The notes below the pieces were generated by a model. It was not told where the DNA came from. It did no database searches and was given only the letters and a program-made list of their open reading frames with translations. Below, piece after piece: positions 43,743 through 53,173 of a stretch of DNA of 64,000 nt (its first letter is position 1; each line of letters opens with the position of its first letter). The translations under genes and the position numbers were made by a program. The DNA is from Paenibacillus sp. H1-7. GTDB taxonomy: Bacteria > Bacillota > Bacilli > Paenibacillales > NBRC-103111. The DNA is taken from contig NZ_CP031168.1 of NCBI RefSeq assembly GCF_022354825.1, positions 2,357,501 through 2,421,500 of the forward strand, read 5' to 3'.

Positions 43743-44381
43743 TTATCCTCCATGGCCGCCAAACATCGCTTGCGCATAAACAATGCCCGCACCGTAAGCG
43801 CCACTATGCTGCATAGCAACTGCCAACACTGGTTCATAGGTTTCTTGACGAGCCCAGTCGCGTTGGTACTCAAGCAAAACGGATAGCCAGGTAACCGGGA
43901 TGGCTCCTGCCTGTATCATGCGTTGAATGGACATGTTATGTGCATCTGTTGTTGTCCCGCCGGAAGCATCCGTTACGATGTAGACTTCATAACCTTCTTT
44001 AAGGGCTGAAATGACAGGGAAAGCAAGACAAACCTCTGTCCAAAGCGCTGCCATAATGAGCTTCTTACGGCCTGTTTGTTTCACAGCAGCCACGAAGTTC
44101 TCGTCTTCCCAAGAGTTCATGGATGTACGGTCAATCGGCGTTATCTCAGGAAATACCTCCTGAATATGCGGATGAATTGGACCTGAGAATGACTCAGCGG
44201 CAACCGTTGTAAGAATAATAGGCGCATTGAATACTTTGGCCGCTTTTGCAAGTCCAACCGTGTTGTTAATGATGGTTTGGCGATCAGCGCTTTGGACACC
44301 AAACAGCATTTGAGGCTGATGATCAATAAGAATAATTGCCGAGTTTTCCGCCGTAAGTAAATCTGTCTTGCTGTTGAACAT
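43743..44381 (-). CDS. Isochorismatase-like hydrolase (YcaC family)
   Basis: A 212-residue cytosolic cysteine hydrolase. AIILIDHQPQMLFGV carries the catalytic Asp, ALWTEVCLAFP holds the nucleophile Cys, and KQTGRKKLIMA the Lys region. The pattern matches the YcaC group, whose substrates are mostly unknown and which is often induced by stress. The start at 44381 is chosen because conserved sequence begins there and AAGCGGGGA lies upstream; the frame extends 33 codons further. It is divergent from the XapX/amidohydrolase operon. Confidence 0.9.
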   Translation of the reverse strand: MFNSKTDLLTAENSAIILIDHQPQMLFGVQSADRQTIINNTVGLAKAAKVFNAPIILTTVAAESFSGPIHPHIQEVFPEITPIDRTSMNSWEDENFVAAVKQTGRKKLIMAALWTEVCLAFPVISALKEGYEVYIVTDASGGTTTDAHNMSIQRMIQAGAIPVTWLSVLLEYQRDWARQETYEPVLAVAMQHSGAYGAGIVYAQAMFGGHGG

Positions 44382-44732
44382 ATAAAATCCCCGCTTTCCA
44401 TGGATATGATTACAGCAAATCCAAATAGTTTGAAACCTGCTGCTTGCAATCAGTTTATTGAAATGCAAGTGTCCAAACAATCTTCAGTTTTCTATATAAC
44501 ACATAGGGAAAATCTATACAGGTCAAAATGTACTATATATGAATAAGAAATTTTGTGGCTGTCAAATGAATTCAACGCGGCTCACTTCCGATCACCAAAA
44601 ATAATATATAATCGATCCCTATGGGTGTTATAGAGAATGTCATATTGATAGAAAGAATAGAGAGCTTATAGACTTATGAAGGTGAATACTTTGCAATAAA
44701 CCATATTGACCCGCAGAAAGGAGGGAAATTAG
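44382..44732. other. Divergent promoter region
   Basis: AT-rich, with no gene. It should contain the promoters for the hydrolase (minus) and for the 44.7-48.4 kb operon (plus). I see no clear palindrome; a LysR site is possible but cannot be fixed by eye. Confidence 0.4.
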
Positions 44733-44906
44733 ATGTGGGGTTCAATATTTCTCGCTTTGGCTACAGGTATTGTCATTGGGGTCGTTTTTCAATCACTTAA
44801 GATCCCATCTCCGGCGCCGCCTTTTTTGGGATTGCTTGGTCTCTTTGGTATGTTTTTAGGACAACGGTTGATACCATGGATACAGCTTTGGTTAAGCCGC
44901 AAATAA
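44733..44906 (+). CDS. XapX-domain small membrane protein
   Basis: A 57-residue protein (begins MWGSIFLALATGIVIG) with two membrane helices separated by KIPSPAPPFLGLLGLFG, the XapX (DUF1427) signature. AAAGGAGGG precedes the ATG. It is the first gene of the amidohydrolase operon; XapX genes often accompany amidohydrolase or isochorismatase-like genes. Its function is unknown; a small transporter or a partner protein is possible. Confidence 0.85.
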   Translation: MWGSIFLALATGIVIGVVFQSLKIPSPAPPFLGLLGLFGMFLGQRLIPWIQLWLSRK

Positions 44907-44936
44907 CTCAATAAATTTCAAAGGAGAGATTCATTC

Positions 44937-46769
44937 ATGTCTGAGAAAACGACGGTAATTGAAGCGAGCCTAGTCATTCATAATGCTCAAATCGTGACGA
45001 TGGACGACGCTAATCCGACAGCCACATCCGTAGCAGTAAAGAACGGCCAATTCCTGGCCGTGGGGGACGATGCCGAAATCATGAAATATGTTGGGCATAC
45101 CACGCAGGTTGTGGATGCAAATAAGCGAATGTTGATTCCGGGTTTGAACGATTCTCATATTCATCTCATTCGAGGCGGGCTCAATTATAATCTCGAGCTT
45201 CGTTGGGATGGAGTACCCTCAGTAGCGGATGCCTTGCGGATGTTGAAGAAGCAGGTGGATCGCACGCCAGCACCTCACTGGGTCCGTGTTGTTGGCGGCT
45301 GGACAGAGTTTCAGTTCACCGAACGCCGTATGCCAACATTAGAAGAAATCAATCGGATTGCTCCTGAAACTCCCGTATTTATCCTCAATCTTTACCGTCA
45401 AGCCTTTTTGAACAAAGCTGCATTGCGAGTAATCGGGTATACGAAAAATACGCCGAACCCGCCAGGCGGAGAAATCCAAAGGGATAGCCAAGGTAATCCT
45501 ACAGGGATGCTCATCGCTCGACCCAATGCTACGATTTTGTACGCCACCTTAGCTAAAGGACCTAAGCTTTCTTACGAGGATCAAATGAATTCCACTCGGT
45601 TGTTTATGAGGGAATTGAATCGATTCGGAGTCACAAGCGTTATTGACGCAGGCGGGGGCTTTCAGAACTATCCCGATGATTACCAGGTGTTTGATGAGCT
45701 TGACCGGCGCGGAGAAATTACGGTTCGTACGGCGTATAATTTATTCACCCAGCATCCCAAAAATGAGGTAAGTGATTTTAAAGCATGGACCGCAACAACG
45801 CAGCCGTACACGGGCAGCTCCTACTATCGTCATAATGGAGCAGGTGAAATGCTTGTTTATAGCGCAGCAGACTTTGAAGATTTTGTAGAACCTCGTCCGG
45901 AACTTCCTGCTGTACTGGAAGATGAGCTCTTCGAAGTTACCCAGCATCTTGTAGGGCAACGTTGGCCATTTCGTCTTCACGCCACTTATGGAGAATCTAT
46001 AACACGTTTTCTCGATGTATTTGAACGCGTGAACAAAGAGGTTCCGTTCAAAGATTTGCGCTGGATTTTAGATCATGCGGAAACAATCCAGGAGAAGGAT
46101 TTGGAACGAGTTGTGGCATTAGGAGGTTCGATTGCCGTTCAAAGCCGAATGGCCTTTCAAGGTGAATATTTCGTCGATAGATATGGGGCCAAAGCAGCGG
46201 AAAATGCTCCTCCGATTACCAAGATGATTAAGTCTGGATTGCGTGTTGGTGTAGGGACGGATGCAACAAGAGTAGCCAGTTATAATCCCTGGGTTGCCTT
46301 ATATTGGTTAGTGACGGGCAAGACACTTGGCGGACTAAGCTTGTACCCAGCTTCCAATCGTGTAGAGAGGCATGAAGCGCTTCGCATGTATACATCAGGA
46401 AATGCATGGTTTTCCAAAGAAGAAGATGTAAAAGGGCAAATCAAAGCAGGTCATTATGCTGATTTTTCGATACTATCCGATAACTTCTTTCATGTCTCCG
46501 AAGAAGCTATTAAAAGAATTGAATCTGTCTTCACTGTAGTAGGAGGCAATATTGTCTACGGTGCCAACGAATTTGAGTCTTTGTCGCCGCCAGCTCCCAA
46601 AGCCAGTCCGGACTGGTCTCCGCATAATTTCTTTGGAGGCTATTACAATGGAACCAATTACGGAGGCGGCGGAGCAGGAATTCAGGCACCTCAAAAGGCG
46701 CACCATCATCATGGATGCAATCATCATCATGGCAGTGGCTTTTGTGATCTGGATTGCTTCGTTTTCTAA
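44937..46769 (+). CDS. YtcJ-like amidohydrolase with His/Cys-rich tail
   Basis: A 610-residue metal-dependent hydrolase of the amidohydrolase family 3. The N-terminal beta-sandwich is followed by the first metal site (DSHIHL), the barrel with WILDHAE and VGTDATR as later metal ligands, and DFSILSDNFF at the end. AAAGGAGAG precedes the ATG. The last 25 residues are unusual: HHHHGCNHHHGSGFC and a Cys-containing end, which could bind or deliver metal. It has no signal peptide. Substrates of this family are amides, formamides or ureides, and cannot be fixed here. Confidence 0.88.
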   Translation: MSEKTTVIEASLVIHNAQIVTMDDANPTATSVAVKNGQFLAVGDDAEIMKYVGHTTQVVDANKRMLIPGLNDSHIHLIRGGLNYNLELRWDGVPSVADALRMLKKQVDRTPAPHWVRVVGGWTEFQFTERRMPTLEEINRIAPETPVFILNLYRQAFLNKAALRVIGYTKNTPNPPGGEIQRDSQGNPTGMLIARPNATILYATLAKGPKLSYEDQMNSTRLFMRELNRFGVTSVIDAGGGFQNYPDDYQVFDELDRRGEITVRTAYNLFTQHPKNEVSDFKAWTATTQPYTGSSYYRHNGAGEMLVYSAADFEDFVEPRPELPAVLEDELFEVTQHLVGQRWPFRLHATYGESITRFLDVFERVNKEVPFKDLRWILDHAETIQEKDLERVVALGGSIAVQSRMAFQGEYFVDRYGAKAAENAPPITKMIKSGLRVGVGTDATRVASYNPWVALYWLVTGKTLGGLSLYPASNRVERHEALRMYTSGNAWFSKEEDVKGQIKAGHYADFSILSDNFFHVSEEAIKRIESVFTVVGGNIVYGANEFESLSPPAPKASPDWSPHNFFGGYYNGTNYGGGGAGIQAPQKAHHHHGCNHHHGSGFCDLDCFVF

Positions 46770-46809
46770 GTGTATTTCACCAAATTAGTCGAATAGGGGC
46801 GAGATCAAC

Positions 46810-47004
46810 ATGTCTGAAGTTACGATTAAAGTAAACGATAATGGACCATTGCGTATTACGGGTAATGTAGAAATGGTGGATGCGGTGGGGAACCGTTTTG
46901 AGACCAAGGAAAGTTTTATTCTTTGCCGGTGCGGGTTATCCAGTCAAAAACCGTTCTGCGACTTGACTCATAAAGGTAAGTTTGAAAGCTCGCCTAGAGC
47001 TTAA
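46810..47004 (+). CDS. CDGSH-type iron-sulfur protein
   Basis: A 64-residue protein with the 2Fe-2S ligand pattern C-x-C-x2-S-x3-P-x-C-D-x2-H in CRCGLSSQKPFCDLTHK. The consensus DGTH/DGSH is DLTH here, but the three Cys and the His are kept. In bacteria such small proteins are thought to act in redox or iron handling. GGGGCGAG lies before the ATG. It sits between an amidohydrolase and a Dps-like ferritin in one operon, which fits an iron or oxidative-stress context. Confidence 0.9.
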   Translation: MSEVTIKVNDNGPLRITGNVEMVDAVGNRFETKESFILCRCGLSSQKPFCDLTHKGKFESSPRA

Positions 47005-47027
47005 CCAATTTTGAAAGGAGTTTTTTT

Positions 47028-47465
47028 ATGTCAGAGAAACTAACGGAAGTGCTTAACACCCAGATCGCTAACTGGAGTCTGTTGTTCACCAAACTCCATA
47101 ACTATCACTGGTATGTAAAAGGGCCTCAGTTCTTCACATTGCATTTGAAGTTCGAAGAACTTTATATGGAAGCTGCACTTCATGTGGACAATCTCGCCGA
47201 ACGGCTGCTTGCATTAGGCGGTAGTCCGGTGGCGACACTTCGTGAAATTATCGAAAAAGCAACAGTAAAAGATGCAGCAGGCAATGAGAATGCAAATGAG
47301 ATGGTCCGCATGCTTGCGGCTGATTTTGGGACTATTGTGGGTGAGCTTAAAGAGGGCATGAGTATTGCAGACCGTGAAGGCGATGAGACGACTGGGGATC
47401 TGCTTTTGGCCATTCATAGCTCCCTGGAAAAGCATGTATGGATGTTGAAATCTTTCTTGGGTTAA
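47028..47465 (+). CDS. Dps-family ferritin-like protein
   Basis: A 145-residue four-helix protein. NWSLLFTKLHNYHWYVKGPQ holds the Dps signature with the His ligand, and HVDNLAERLLALGG the Asp/Glu ligands of the inter-subunit ferroxidase site. It should form a dodecamer that oxidises iron with peroxide and protects DNA. AAAGGAG precedes the ATG. Its neighbours (CDGSH protein, a haloperoxidase-like hydrolase, a catalase gene nearby) support a peroxide-defence role. Confidence 0.93.
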   Translation: MSEKLTEVLNTQIANWSLLFTKLHNYHWYVKGPQFFTLHLKFEELYMEAALHVDNLAERLLALGGSPVATLREIIEKATVKDAAGNENANEMVRMLAADFGTIVGELKEGMSIADREGDETTGDLLLAIHSSLEKHVWMLKSFLG

Positions 47466-47528
47466 TTGAGATGTAAGCGTCAAACCGATCCGCTATCCCA
47501 AAACCAATTTCGAAAGGAAGTATGAAAC

Positions 47529-48365
47529 ATGGCTAAATTAACAGTAGGAACAGAAAACGGACAACCCATTGAATTGTATTTTGAAGATCTCGGCGCAGGT
47601 AAACCTGTCATTCTGATCCATGGCTGGCCGCTCAGCGGACGCTCGTGGGAGAGTCAGGTTCCAGCTCTCATTGAAGCGGGCTATCGTGTAATTACATATG
47701 ACCGGCGCGGGTTCGGACAATCCTCCCAACCGTGGAACGGTTACGACTACGATACGTTTGCGGCGGATCTTCATAAGCTGATCGAACATCTTGACCTTAA
47801 CGATGTAACACTGGTCGGATTTTCGATGGGCGGCGGAGAGGTAGCCCGGTACGTTGGAAATTATGGAACAAGTCGTGTTAAAAAAGCCGTATTGGCAGCT
47901 GCGGTTCCTCCGTTCTTCTACAAGTCCGCCGAGCACCCGGAAGGAGGTCTGGATGAAGCGACCATTCAAGGCTTCCAAGATGGGCTAAAAAAAGACAGGG
48001 TTGCTTTCCTTGACAGCTTCACTCATAACTTCTTTAAAGCAGGGGATAGAACCGATCTGGTCAGCGAATCCTTCCGTGTGTACAACCTTGAGATCGCCTC
48101 CTTCGCTTCCGCAAAAGGGACGTTGGATTGCGTTGCTGCCTTCGGCCGGACCGACTTCCGAGGTGATTTGGCTAAGTTCGATATCCCGTTACTCGTTATC
48201 CATGGTGATTCCGATGCGATCGTTACGCTTGAAGTAAGCGGCCAGCTCTCCCACGAAGCGGTTAAAGGCAGTGAGCTTGTTGTCATCGAAGGCGGACCAC
48301 ATGGCTTAAATGCGACTCACCCTGATCAATTCAATAAAGCTTTGATTAACTTTCTGAATAACTAA
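47529..48365 (+). CDS. Alpha/beta hydrolase, cofactor-free haloperoxidase/esterase type
   Basis: A 278-residue protein with the full haloperoxidase-like pattern: HGWPLSGRSWE (oxyanion hole), GFSMGGGEVARY (nucleophile Ser), HGDSDAIV (Asp) and GGPHGLNATH (His). This group is often annotated as non-heme chloroperoxidase, but most members are esterases or perhydrolases. AAAGGAAG precedes the ATG. It ends the plus-strand stress operon. Confidence 0.92.
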   Translation: MAKLTVGTENGQPIELYFEDLGAGKPVILIHGWPLSGRSWESQVPALIEAGYRVITYDRRGFGQSSQPWNGYDYDTFAADLHKLIEHLDLNDVTLVGFSMGGGEVARYVGNYGTSRVKKAVLAAAVPPFFYKSAEHPEGGLDEATIQGFQDGLKKDRVAFLDSFTHNFFKAGDRTDLVSESFRVYNLEIASFASAKGTLDCVAAFGRTDFRGDLAKFDIPLLVIHGDSDAIVTLEVSGQLSHEAVKGSELVVIEGGPHGLNATHPDQFNKALINFLNN

Positions 48366-48461
48366 GCGCAGTGCGTATTAAAGAGATCTGAAAGAGAGCG
48401 GCCTTACAAAGCCGCCTTTCTTACAGATCTTTTCTTTATAATATGCATTTTTTGAGGCAGA

Positions 48462-48540
48462 TAGGAATTACTATTAGGAATTACTATTAGCAAAAAGAGA
48501 GCAGCTCCCCAGCTTTGCTGTAAGGAACTGCTCTCTTTTA
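48462..48540. terminator. 13-bp tandem repeat and terminator between convergent genes
   Basis: TAGGAATTACTAT occurs twice in tandem (48462-48487). A hairpin AAAAGAGAGCAG / CTGCTCTCTTTT (48493-48539) with A/T ends follows and can stop both convergent transcripts. Another hairpin, GCGGC...GCCGC, lies at about 48399-48413. Confidence 0.7.
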
Positions 48541-48549
48541 CAGGTCGTA

Positions 48550-50007
48550 TTAAGCCAACTGTGGAACTCTCAAGCCAAGCCCCTCGGCGATCGCTTGGCC
48601 CCATTCGGGATCTGCTTTATAGAAGTGAGAGATTTGACGAAGCTTGATTTCATCCTTCTCCACAGGCTTCATAGCATTCACAATGTTGGTAACCAAACGC
48701 TCGCGTTCTTCTGCCTGAAGCAATCGGTACAGGTCGCCGGCTTGAGTGTAATGATCATCATGATCATACGGGACACTATCGGCTGAACCGGTTACTTCAA
48801 ACGCGGCTGACTTATGGGCTGCCGAATCGGCAGCTCCGCCATAACTGTTTGGTTCATAGTATATCGAATTCCCCCCATTGCGATCGGAACGCATTTGGCC
48901 ATCACGCTGGTTGTTATTTACTTCGACAACAGGTTTATTGATAGGCAATGTGTGATGGTTTGTCCCCACCCGATAGCGATGAGCATCCGCATAGGCGAAT
49001 AAACGGCCCTGCAGCATTTTATCCGGCGAAGCCTCAATACCGGGTACGAACGCTCCAGGGGAAAAGGCTGCTTGCTCAACTTCGGCAAAATAATTGTCCG
49101 GGTTTCGGTTTAGAACCATGCGTCCAACCTCGATAAGAGGGTAATCTTTCTGCGACCACACTTTTGTTACATCGAAAGGATCGAAACGATAGGTCTTGGC
49201 ATCTTCCAGCGGCATCATTTGTACATATAGCTTCCATGCGGGGAAATCACCTTTGTCTATGGCATGAAATAAATCCTCGATATGATAATCCGGGTTTTCA
49301 CCGGCCAGCTTGGCGGCCAGCTCGACATCCAGGTTTTTCACACCTTGTTCCGTTTTAAAATGATATTTAACCCAAATGCCTTGTCCGTCCGCATTGACCC
49401 ACTTAAACGTATGGCTTCCGAAACCATGCATATGACGAAGAGTCGCAGGAATACCGCGGTCGGACATCAAGATAGTGACTTGATGCAAGGATTCGGGGGA
49501 CAAAGACCAGAAGTCCCAAACAGCATTGGGGTTTTTCAGATGAGTTTGAGGATGGCGTTTCTGGGTATGAATGAAATCAGGAAATTTAATGGCATCCCGA
49601 ATGAAAAAGACAGGCGTGTTATTGCCCACCAAATCATAATTTCCTTCCTCCGTATAAAACTTTACGGCAAAGCCGCGCGGGTCACGTACGGTATCTGCAG
49701 ATCCCAGCTCTCCTGCAACTGTGGAAAATCGTATAAAAACCGGTGTACGTTTGCCAACCTTAGTCAAGAAGCCGGCTTTTGTATAGGCGGAAACATCGTT
49801 GGTTACTTCAAAATATCCGTGTGCTCCGGCTCCTTTGGCATGAACAACGCGTTCGGGGATGCGTTCCCGGTTGAAATGGGCAAGCTTCTCCAGAAGGTGG
49901 ACGTCTTGAATGAGGGTTGGACCGTGTGGGCCGGCTGTCATGGAGTTCTGGTTATCTCCAACGGGTGCACCCCAATTTGTAGTTAAATGGCCATTTTTGC
50001 TTTCCAT
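48550..50007 (-). CDS. katA: Heme catalase, KatA type
   Basis: A 485-residue small-subunit (clade 3) catalase. The distal His motif is in [15 protein letters not shown], the distal Asn lies in the [19 protein letters not shown] region, and the heme-binding proximal Tyr is in [12 protein letters not shown]. It dismutates hydrogen peroxide in the cytosol. The start at 50007 is chosen because [16 protein letters not shown] is a normal catalase N-terminus and GGAGGTTTG lies before it; the frame extends 14 codons further. Long open frames on the plus strand inside this gene are shadows. An MFS gene lies just upstream in the same direction. Confidence 0.96.
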   Translation of the reverse strand: MESKNGHLTTNWGAPVGDNQNSMTAGPHGPTLIQDVHLLEKLAHFNRERIPERVVHAKGAGAHGYFEVTNDVSAYTKAGFLTKVGKRTPVFIRFSTVAGELGSADTVRDPRGFAVKFYTEEGNYDLVGNNTPVFFIRDAIKFPDFIHTQKRHPQTHLKNPNAVWDFWSLSPESLHQVTILMSDRGIPATLRHMHGFGSHTFKWVNADGQGIWVKYHFKTEQGVKNLDVELAAKLAGENPDYHIEDLFHAIDKGDFPAWKLYVQMMPLEDAKTYRFDPFDVTKVWSQKDYPLIEVGRMVLNRNPDNYFAEVEQAAFSPGAFVPGIEASPDKMLQGRLFAYADAHRYRVGTNHHTLPINKPVVEVNNNQRDGQMRSDRNGGNSIYYEPNSYGGAADSAAHKSAAFEVTGSADSVPYDHDDHYTQAGDLYRLLQAEERERLVTNIVNAMKPVEKDEIKLRQISHFYKADPEWGQAIAEGLGLRVPQLA

Positions 50008-50061
50008 GTGCAAACCTCCAAAGTAATGAATAATACAACGATGAGCCAAGGGGAACCGCTA

Positions 50062-51291
50062 TTAACCGGTTACGTTGGTCTCGTTTTGGGATGATGCTGG
50101 GTAACTGCGTGGTTCTTCTAAACGAATAAAAAAAGGGACAAGCAAGCTCAAGCCTAACAATCCGGCCAATACTTCAAAAGAGAGTAAATAGCCTCCGTGA
50201 TTGATCAGATAAATCGAGAGAATCGGCCCAAATGATGCACCAATGAACACCATAAACATGTGGAACGAAACGGCGATTGCCCGGAATTCCCCGGCAATGT
50301 GACCAATTAGCGAGATCAATGCGGGAAGAGCCATAGCAATTCCCGTAATAAACACAACGCTCATGGCTACTAGAAAAATGATGTTGGGCATGGAGCCTAA
50401 CAATCCCAAGCCGATTCCAGCTAAGATCAGTCCACACCATAAAACGTTTTTGACTCCAATTTTCGCAACCAATCTTCCATCAAACGGTGCTACCAGCATG
50501 CCGATAATACCAACCGCACGGACCCAAAGAATATCTTGATGACTTAACCCGAAGATCGGACTGCTTAAATAACTTCCAAGGGTCGTAAAAAAGCCGACAA
50601 GCGAAATAAAGAGCGTAGCAGAAATGATGTAGCAAAGAGGCAGGCCTTTTCGTTTAAAAATATCGCCTATTCGTAAAAAGGGAGAAAAGAAGCTGCCCTC
50701 CGGTTGCTGTGTTTTGTCTTTTGGAATAAAAAAGGTTATCAAGATAGTGGATATTAAATACACCGCAAAAAGAAGATAGAAAACATAAGACCAGCTCAAG
50801 CTCAAAACAATAAAGCTGCTATATAATTGTCCAGCTATAGTAGCCATTAAAAACGCCGTACTGATGAACCCGATAATGGTTACTCTTCTTTTAACCGGAA
50901 ACATTTCCATTGCGTAGGCCAAAACAGACGGAGGGAACATGGACGCTGCTAAGCCTTGGATAGCTCGAAGGGCAACAAGCCAAGATAAACTGCTGACACT
51001 CCCGATTAGGGGAGTTATTATAGTGAGCAACAGCAACCCTGATAACATCAGTTTTTTTCGTCCATAACGGTCCGATAATACTCCAAAGAACAACCCCCCG
51101 CCTGCAAAGGCAAACGAAAAAGCACTGCCGGCCCAGGCGGCTTGAGAAGACGACACCTTGAATGCGTCTGCAAAAATCGTTATTAATGGAATCGTTAAAT
51201 ACACACAAGATACTACTACTAATGTACACCAGAAAAGAATGCCGGTAATGAAAGAGAAATTTGACGAGTTAGACTGCGGTTCGTTAACCAT
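50062..51291 (-). CDS. MFS transporter
   Basis: A 409-residue membrane protein with twelve predicted segments and the MFS motif FGVLSDRYGRKKLMLSG between helices 2 and 3. It resembles drug/metabolite:proton antiporters of the DHA1 group (YgaY/NepI-like). It is 54 bases upstream of katA on the same strand, so the two may be co-transcribed. The substrate is unknown; an electrophile or antibiotic is likely from the context. Confidence 0.9.
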   Translation of the reverse strand: MVNEPQSNSSNFSFITGILFWCTLVVVSCVYLTIPLITIFADAFKVSSSQAAWAGSAFSFAFAGGGLFFGVLSDRYGRKKLMLSGLLLLTIITPLIGSVSSLSWLVALRAIQGLAASMFPPSVLAYAMEMFPVKRRVTIIGFISTAFLMATIAGQLYSSFIVLSLSWSYVFYLLFAVYLISTILITFFIPKDKTQQPEGSFFSPFLRIGDIFKRKGLPLCYIISATLFISLVGFFTTLGSYLSSPIFGLSHQDILWVRAVGIIGMLVAPFDGRLVAKIGVKNVLWCGLILAGIGLGLLGSMPNIIFLVAMSVVFITGIAMALPALISLIGHIAGEFRAIAVSFHMFMVFIGASFGPILSIYLINHGGYLLSFEVLAGLLGLSLLVPFFIRLEEPRSYPASSQNETNVTG

Positions 51292-51330
51292 AATACTCTC
51301 CCCTTATTATTCAGATTGTCTCCCCGAGTA

Positions 51331-51741
51331 TTACATGGAAACATCATGCTGACTTCTACTATGAATGTCCCTTGCTTTCACGTTAATAAAAACATTAATA
51401 GCAAAAACCAAGATGCCGATTCCAGCTACAGCTTCACCAATGCGTTTTAGCGTCGTAACCCAATTCGGCGCATAGCCATGGGCCATTAAGGTGAGGGTAA
51501 TAAGCATGATGGGCAGGCCAATACCTTGCAACCAGAAATGCCACTTAGCTAAAGGAGATTCTGCTGCTTTGGGAAAGCGAAGATACGTAAATCCGCAAAG
51601 AGCTAATGTTGCCCACCCGAAAAGATTTGCATGAGCGTGAACGCTCGTTAATGCAAAGTTAAGCGATGTTCCCATGTAAATACCGATGCAAATGCCAAGC
51701 AAAATATAAACGACTGCCATTTTCAAAAAACGTACTCCCAT
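51331..51741 (-). CDS. Small membrane protein related to cytochrome-oxidase subunit I
   Basis: A 136-residue protein with four predicted membrane helices. The VHAHANLFGWATLALCGF segment has the His residues typical of heme-copper-oxidase subunit I-like small proteins (often annotated cytochrome-c oxidase). It is far shorter than a real subunit I, so it is not an oxidase by itself; heme binding is possible. GGGGGAAA lies before the start. It precedes the MFS and katA genes on the same strand. Confidence 0.8.
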   Translation of the reverse strand: MGVRFLKMAVVYILLGICIGIYMGTSLNFALTSVHAHANLFGWATLALCGFTYLRFPKAAESPLAKWHFWLQGIGLPIMLITLTLMAHGYAPNWVTTLKRIGEAVAGIGILVFAINVFINVKARDIHSRSQHDVSM

Positions 51742-51981
51742 CGAATTTCCCCCTTGTTAATAGTAGCTAGAATAATTCAACCTCATCTTATAAGCTGTGA
51801 TAAGCATCTATCAATATGAATCTGTCTATATATCGTATAGTAATTGCTTATATGAGTTTCACTCTTGAAGATATAGTTAATGGCTATACGTAATATAGAA
51901 ATAATGGAATTGTTGATGAACAATCATTTCAATATGATAGGACATAAGCAGGTTAAAGATCATACAAGGAGTGTTTGCAAA

Positions 51982-52941
51982 ATGGCAAAGCAAACGGAAG
52001 GGATCCATCATATAACGGCTTTTGTAAAGAATGCACAAAAAAACGTGGACTTTTATGCAGGGGTATTAGGTCTGAGACTTGTAAAAAAAACGATCAACTT
52101 CGACGCTCCGGAGGTTTACCATTTATATTTCGGTAATGAGGCAGGTAGTCCAGGTACGATCATCACATTTTTTCCATATGAATTTGGCCGTAAAGGGCGG
52201 ATTGGCGGAGGACAGGTCGGTATAACAACCTATGTCGTGCCTATAGGTTCACTCGATTTTTGGAAAGAGCGCCTAGAAAGCTTTCATGTTCCTTATTCGA
52301 TGAATACGAGGTTTGGTGAGAATTACTTAACGTTTTCAGATCAGGATGACTTGCAGCTAGAGATTGTAGAGCGCGAGGAAGGGGAGTGGAGTCAGTGGTC
52401 GTTCGGCGGCGTTCCAGTAGATAAAGCTATCAAAGGTTTCGGCGGTGCCGTCCTGTATACTACTGCTCCCAACAAAACGATGAAAGTACTAGAGCAGGTC
52501 TTGGGTCTTCAAAGGGTGGAACAAGAGGGAGACTTTATGCGTTATAAATCGACGGGGACTCTTGGTAATATTATTGATGTAAACGTTGCGGCGATGGAGT
52601 GGGGCATAAGTGGAGCCGGTACAGTTCATCATATTGCATGGCGCGCAAAGGATGATGAAGATCATGCTTCGTGGAGGACTCATGTAGAGCAGCATGGCCT
52701 TCAACCCACATCCATTATCGACCGGCAATATTTCCATGCCATTTACTTTCGTGAAGAAGGCGGCATCCTGTTTGAAATCGCCACGGATCCGCCAGGATTT
52801 GCAGTTGATGAGCAATCAGATGCATTAGGTGAAAAACTGATGCTTCCGGAATGGTTTGAGGTTAACCGTGCCGAAATCGAAAAAGGTTTATCATCTCTTC
52901 AAGTACGTGTGTTGGAGCCGGATGGAACCAAAAGCGGTTAA
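51982..52941 (+). CDS. VOC-family ring-cleaving dioxygenase (MhqO/MhqA type)
   Basis: A 319-residue protein of two glyoxalase/VOC halves: GIHHITAFVKNAQKNVDFYA in the first and GTVHHIAWRAKDDEDHASW in the second, with metal-ligand His residues in both and a Glu ligand in the IYFREEGGILFEIATDPPGF segment. B. subtilis MhqO and MhqA are induced by hydroquinones and remove them. The start at 51982 has CAAGGAG upstream; the longer frame from 51880 is not conserved-looking. It is divergent from the katA/MFS group and extends the detoxification island. Confidence 0.9.
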   Translation: MAKQTEGIHHITAFVKNAQKNVDFYAGVLGLRLVKKTINFDAPEVYHLYFGNEAGSPGTIITFFPYEFGRKGRIGGGQVGITTYVVPIGSLDFWKERLESFHVPYSMNTRFGENYLTFSDQDDLQLEIVEREEGEWSQWSFGGVPVDKAIKGFGGAVLYTTAPNKTMKVLEQVLGLQRVEQEGDFMRYKSTGTLGNIIDVNVAAMEWGISGAGTVHHIAWRAKDDEDHASWRTHVEQHGLQPTSIIDRQYFHAIYFREEGGILFEIATDPPGFAVDEQSDALGEKLMLPEWFEVNRAEIEKGLSSLQVRVLEPDGTKSG

Positions 52942-52962
52942 GATTTTCGTTATGATGTTGCA

Positions 52963-52990
52963 AGCTCGTTCCTTGTTGGAACGGGCTTTT
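52963..52990 (+). terminator. Terminator of the dioxygenase gene
   Basis: GCTCGTTCC-TTGTT-GGAACGGGC followed by TTTTC, 22 bases after the stop. The 180 bases after it, before the next gene, contain no other feature I can name. Confidence 0.75.
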
Positions 52991-53173
52991 CTTATACTAG
53001 CACCAGTAATTGAGCGGTATTTTCATGGAAGTGCAGATTCGAATATGCAACAATGGAGTCCAATACGTGTTACGTATTACTACTATGAGCAACGGGGTAA
53101 GCAAAAAAATAGGTTCAACAATGTCATCTGATGATGTATGCTGTAAACAAAATGTTTTCTGGAGGCGAAGCCG

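Noticed and set aside
49282..49986. 234-residue plus-strand frame
   Set aside because: It is entirely antisense to katA, which is clearly the real gene.
50008..50061. PerR-type box before katA
   Set aside because: A TTATTCATTA-like stretch is present, but symmetry and match to the PerR consensus are too poor to call.
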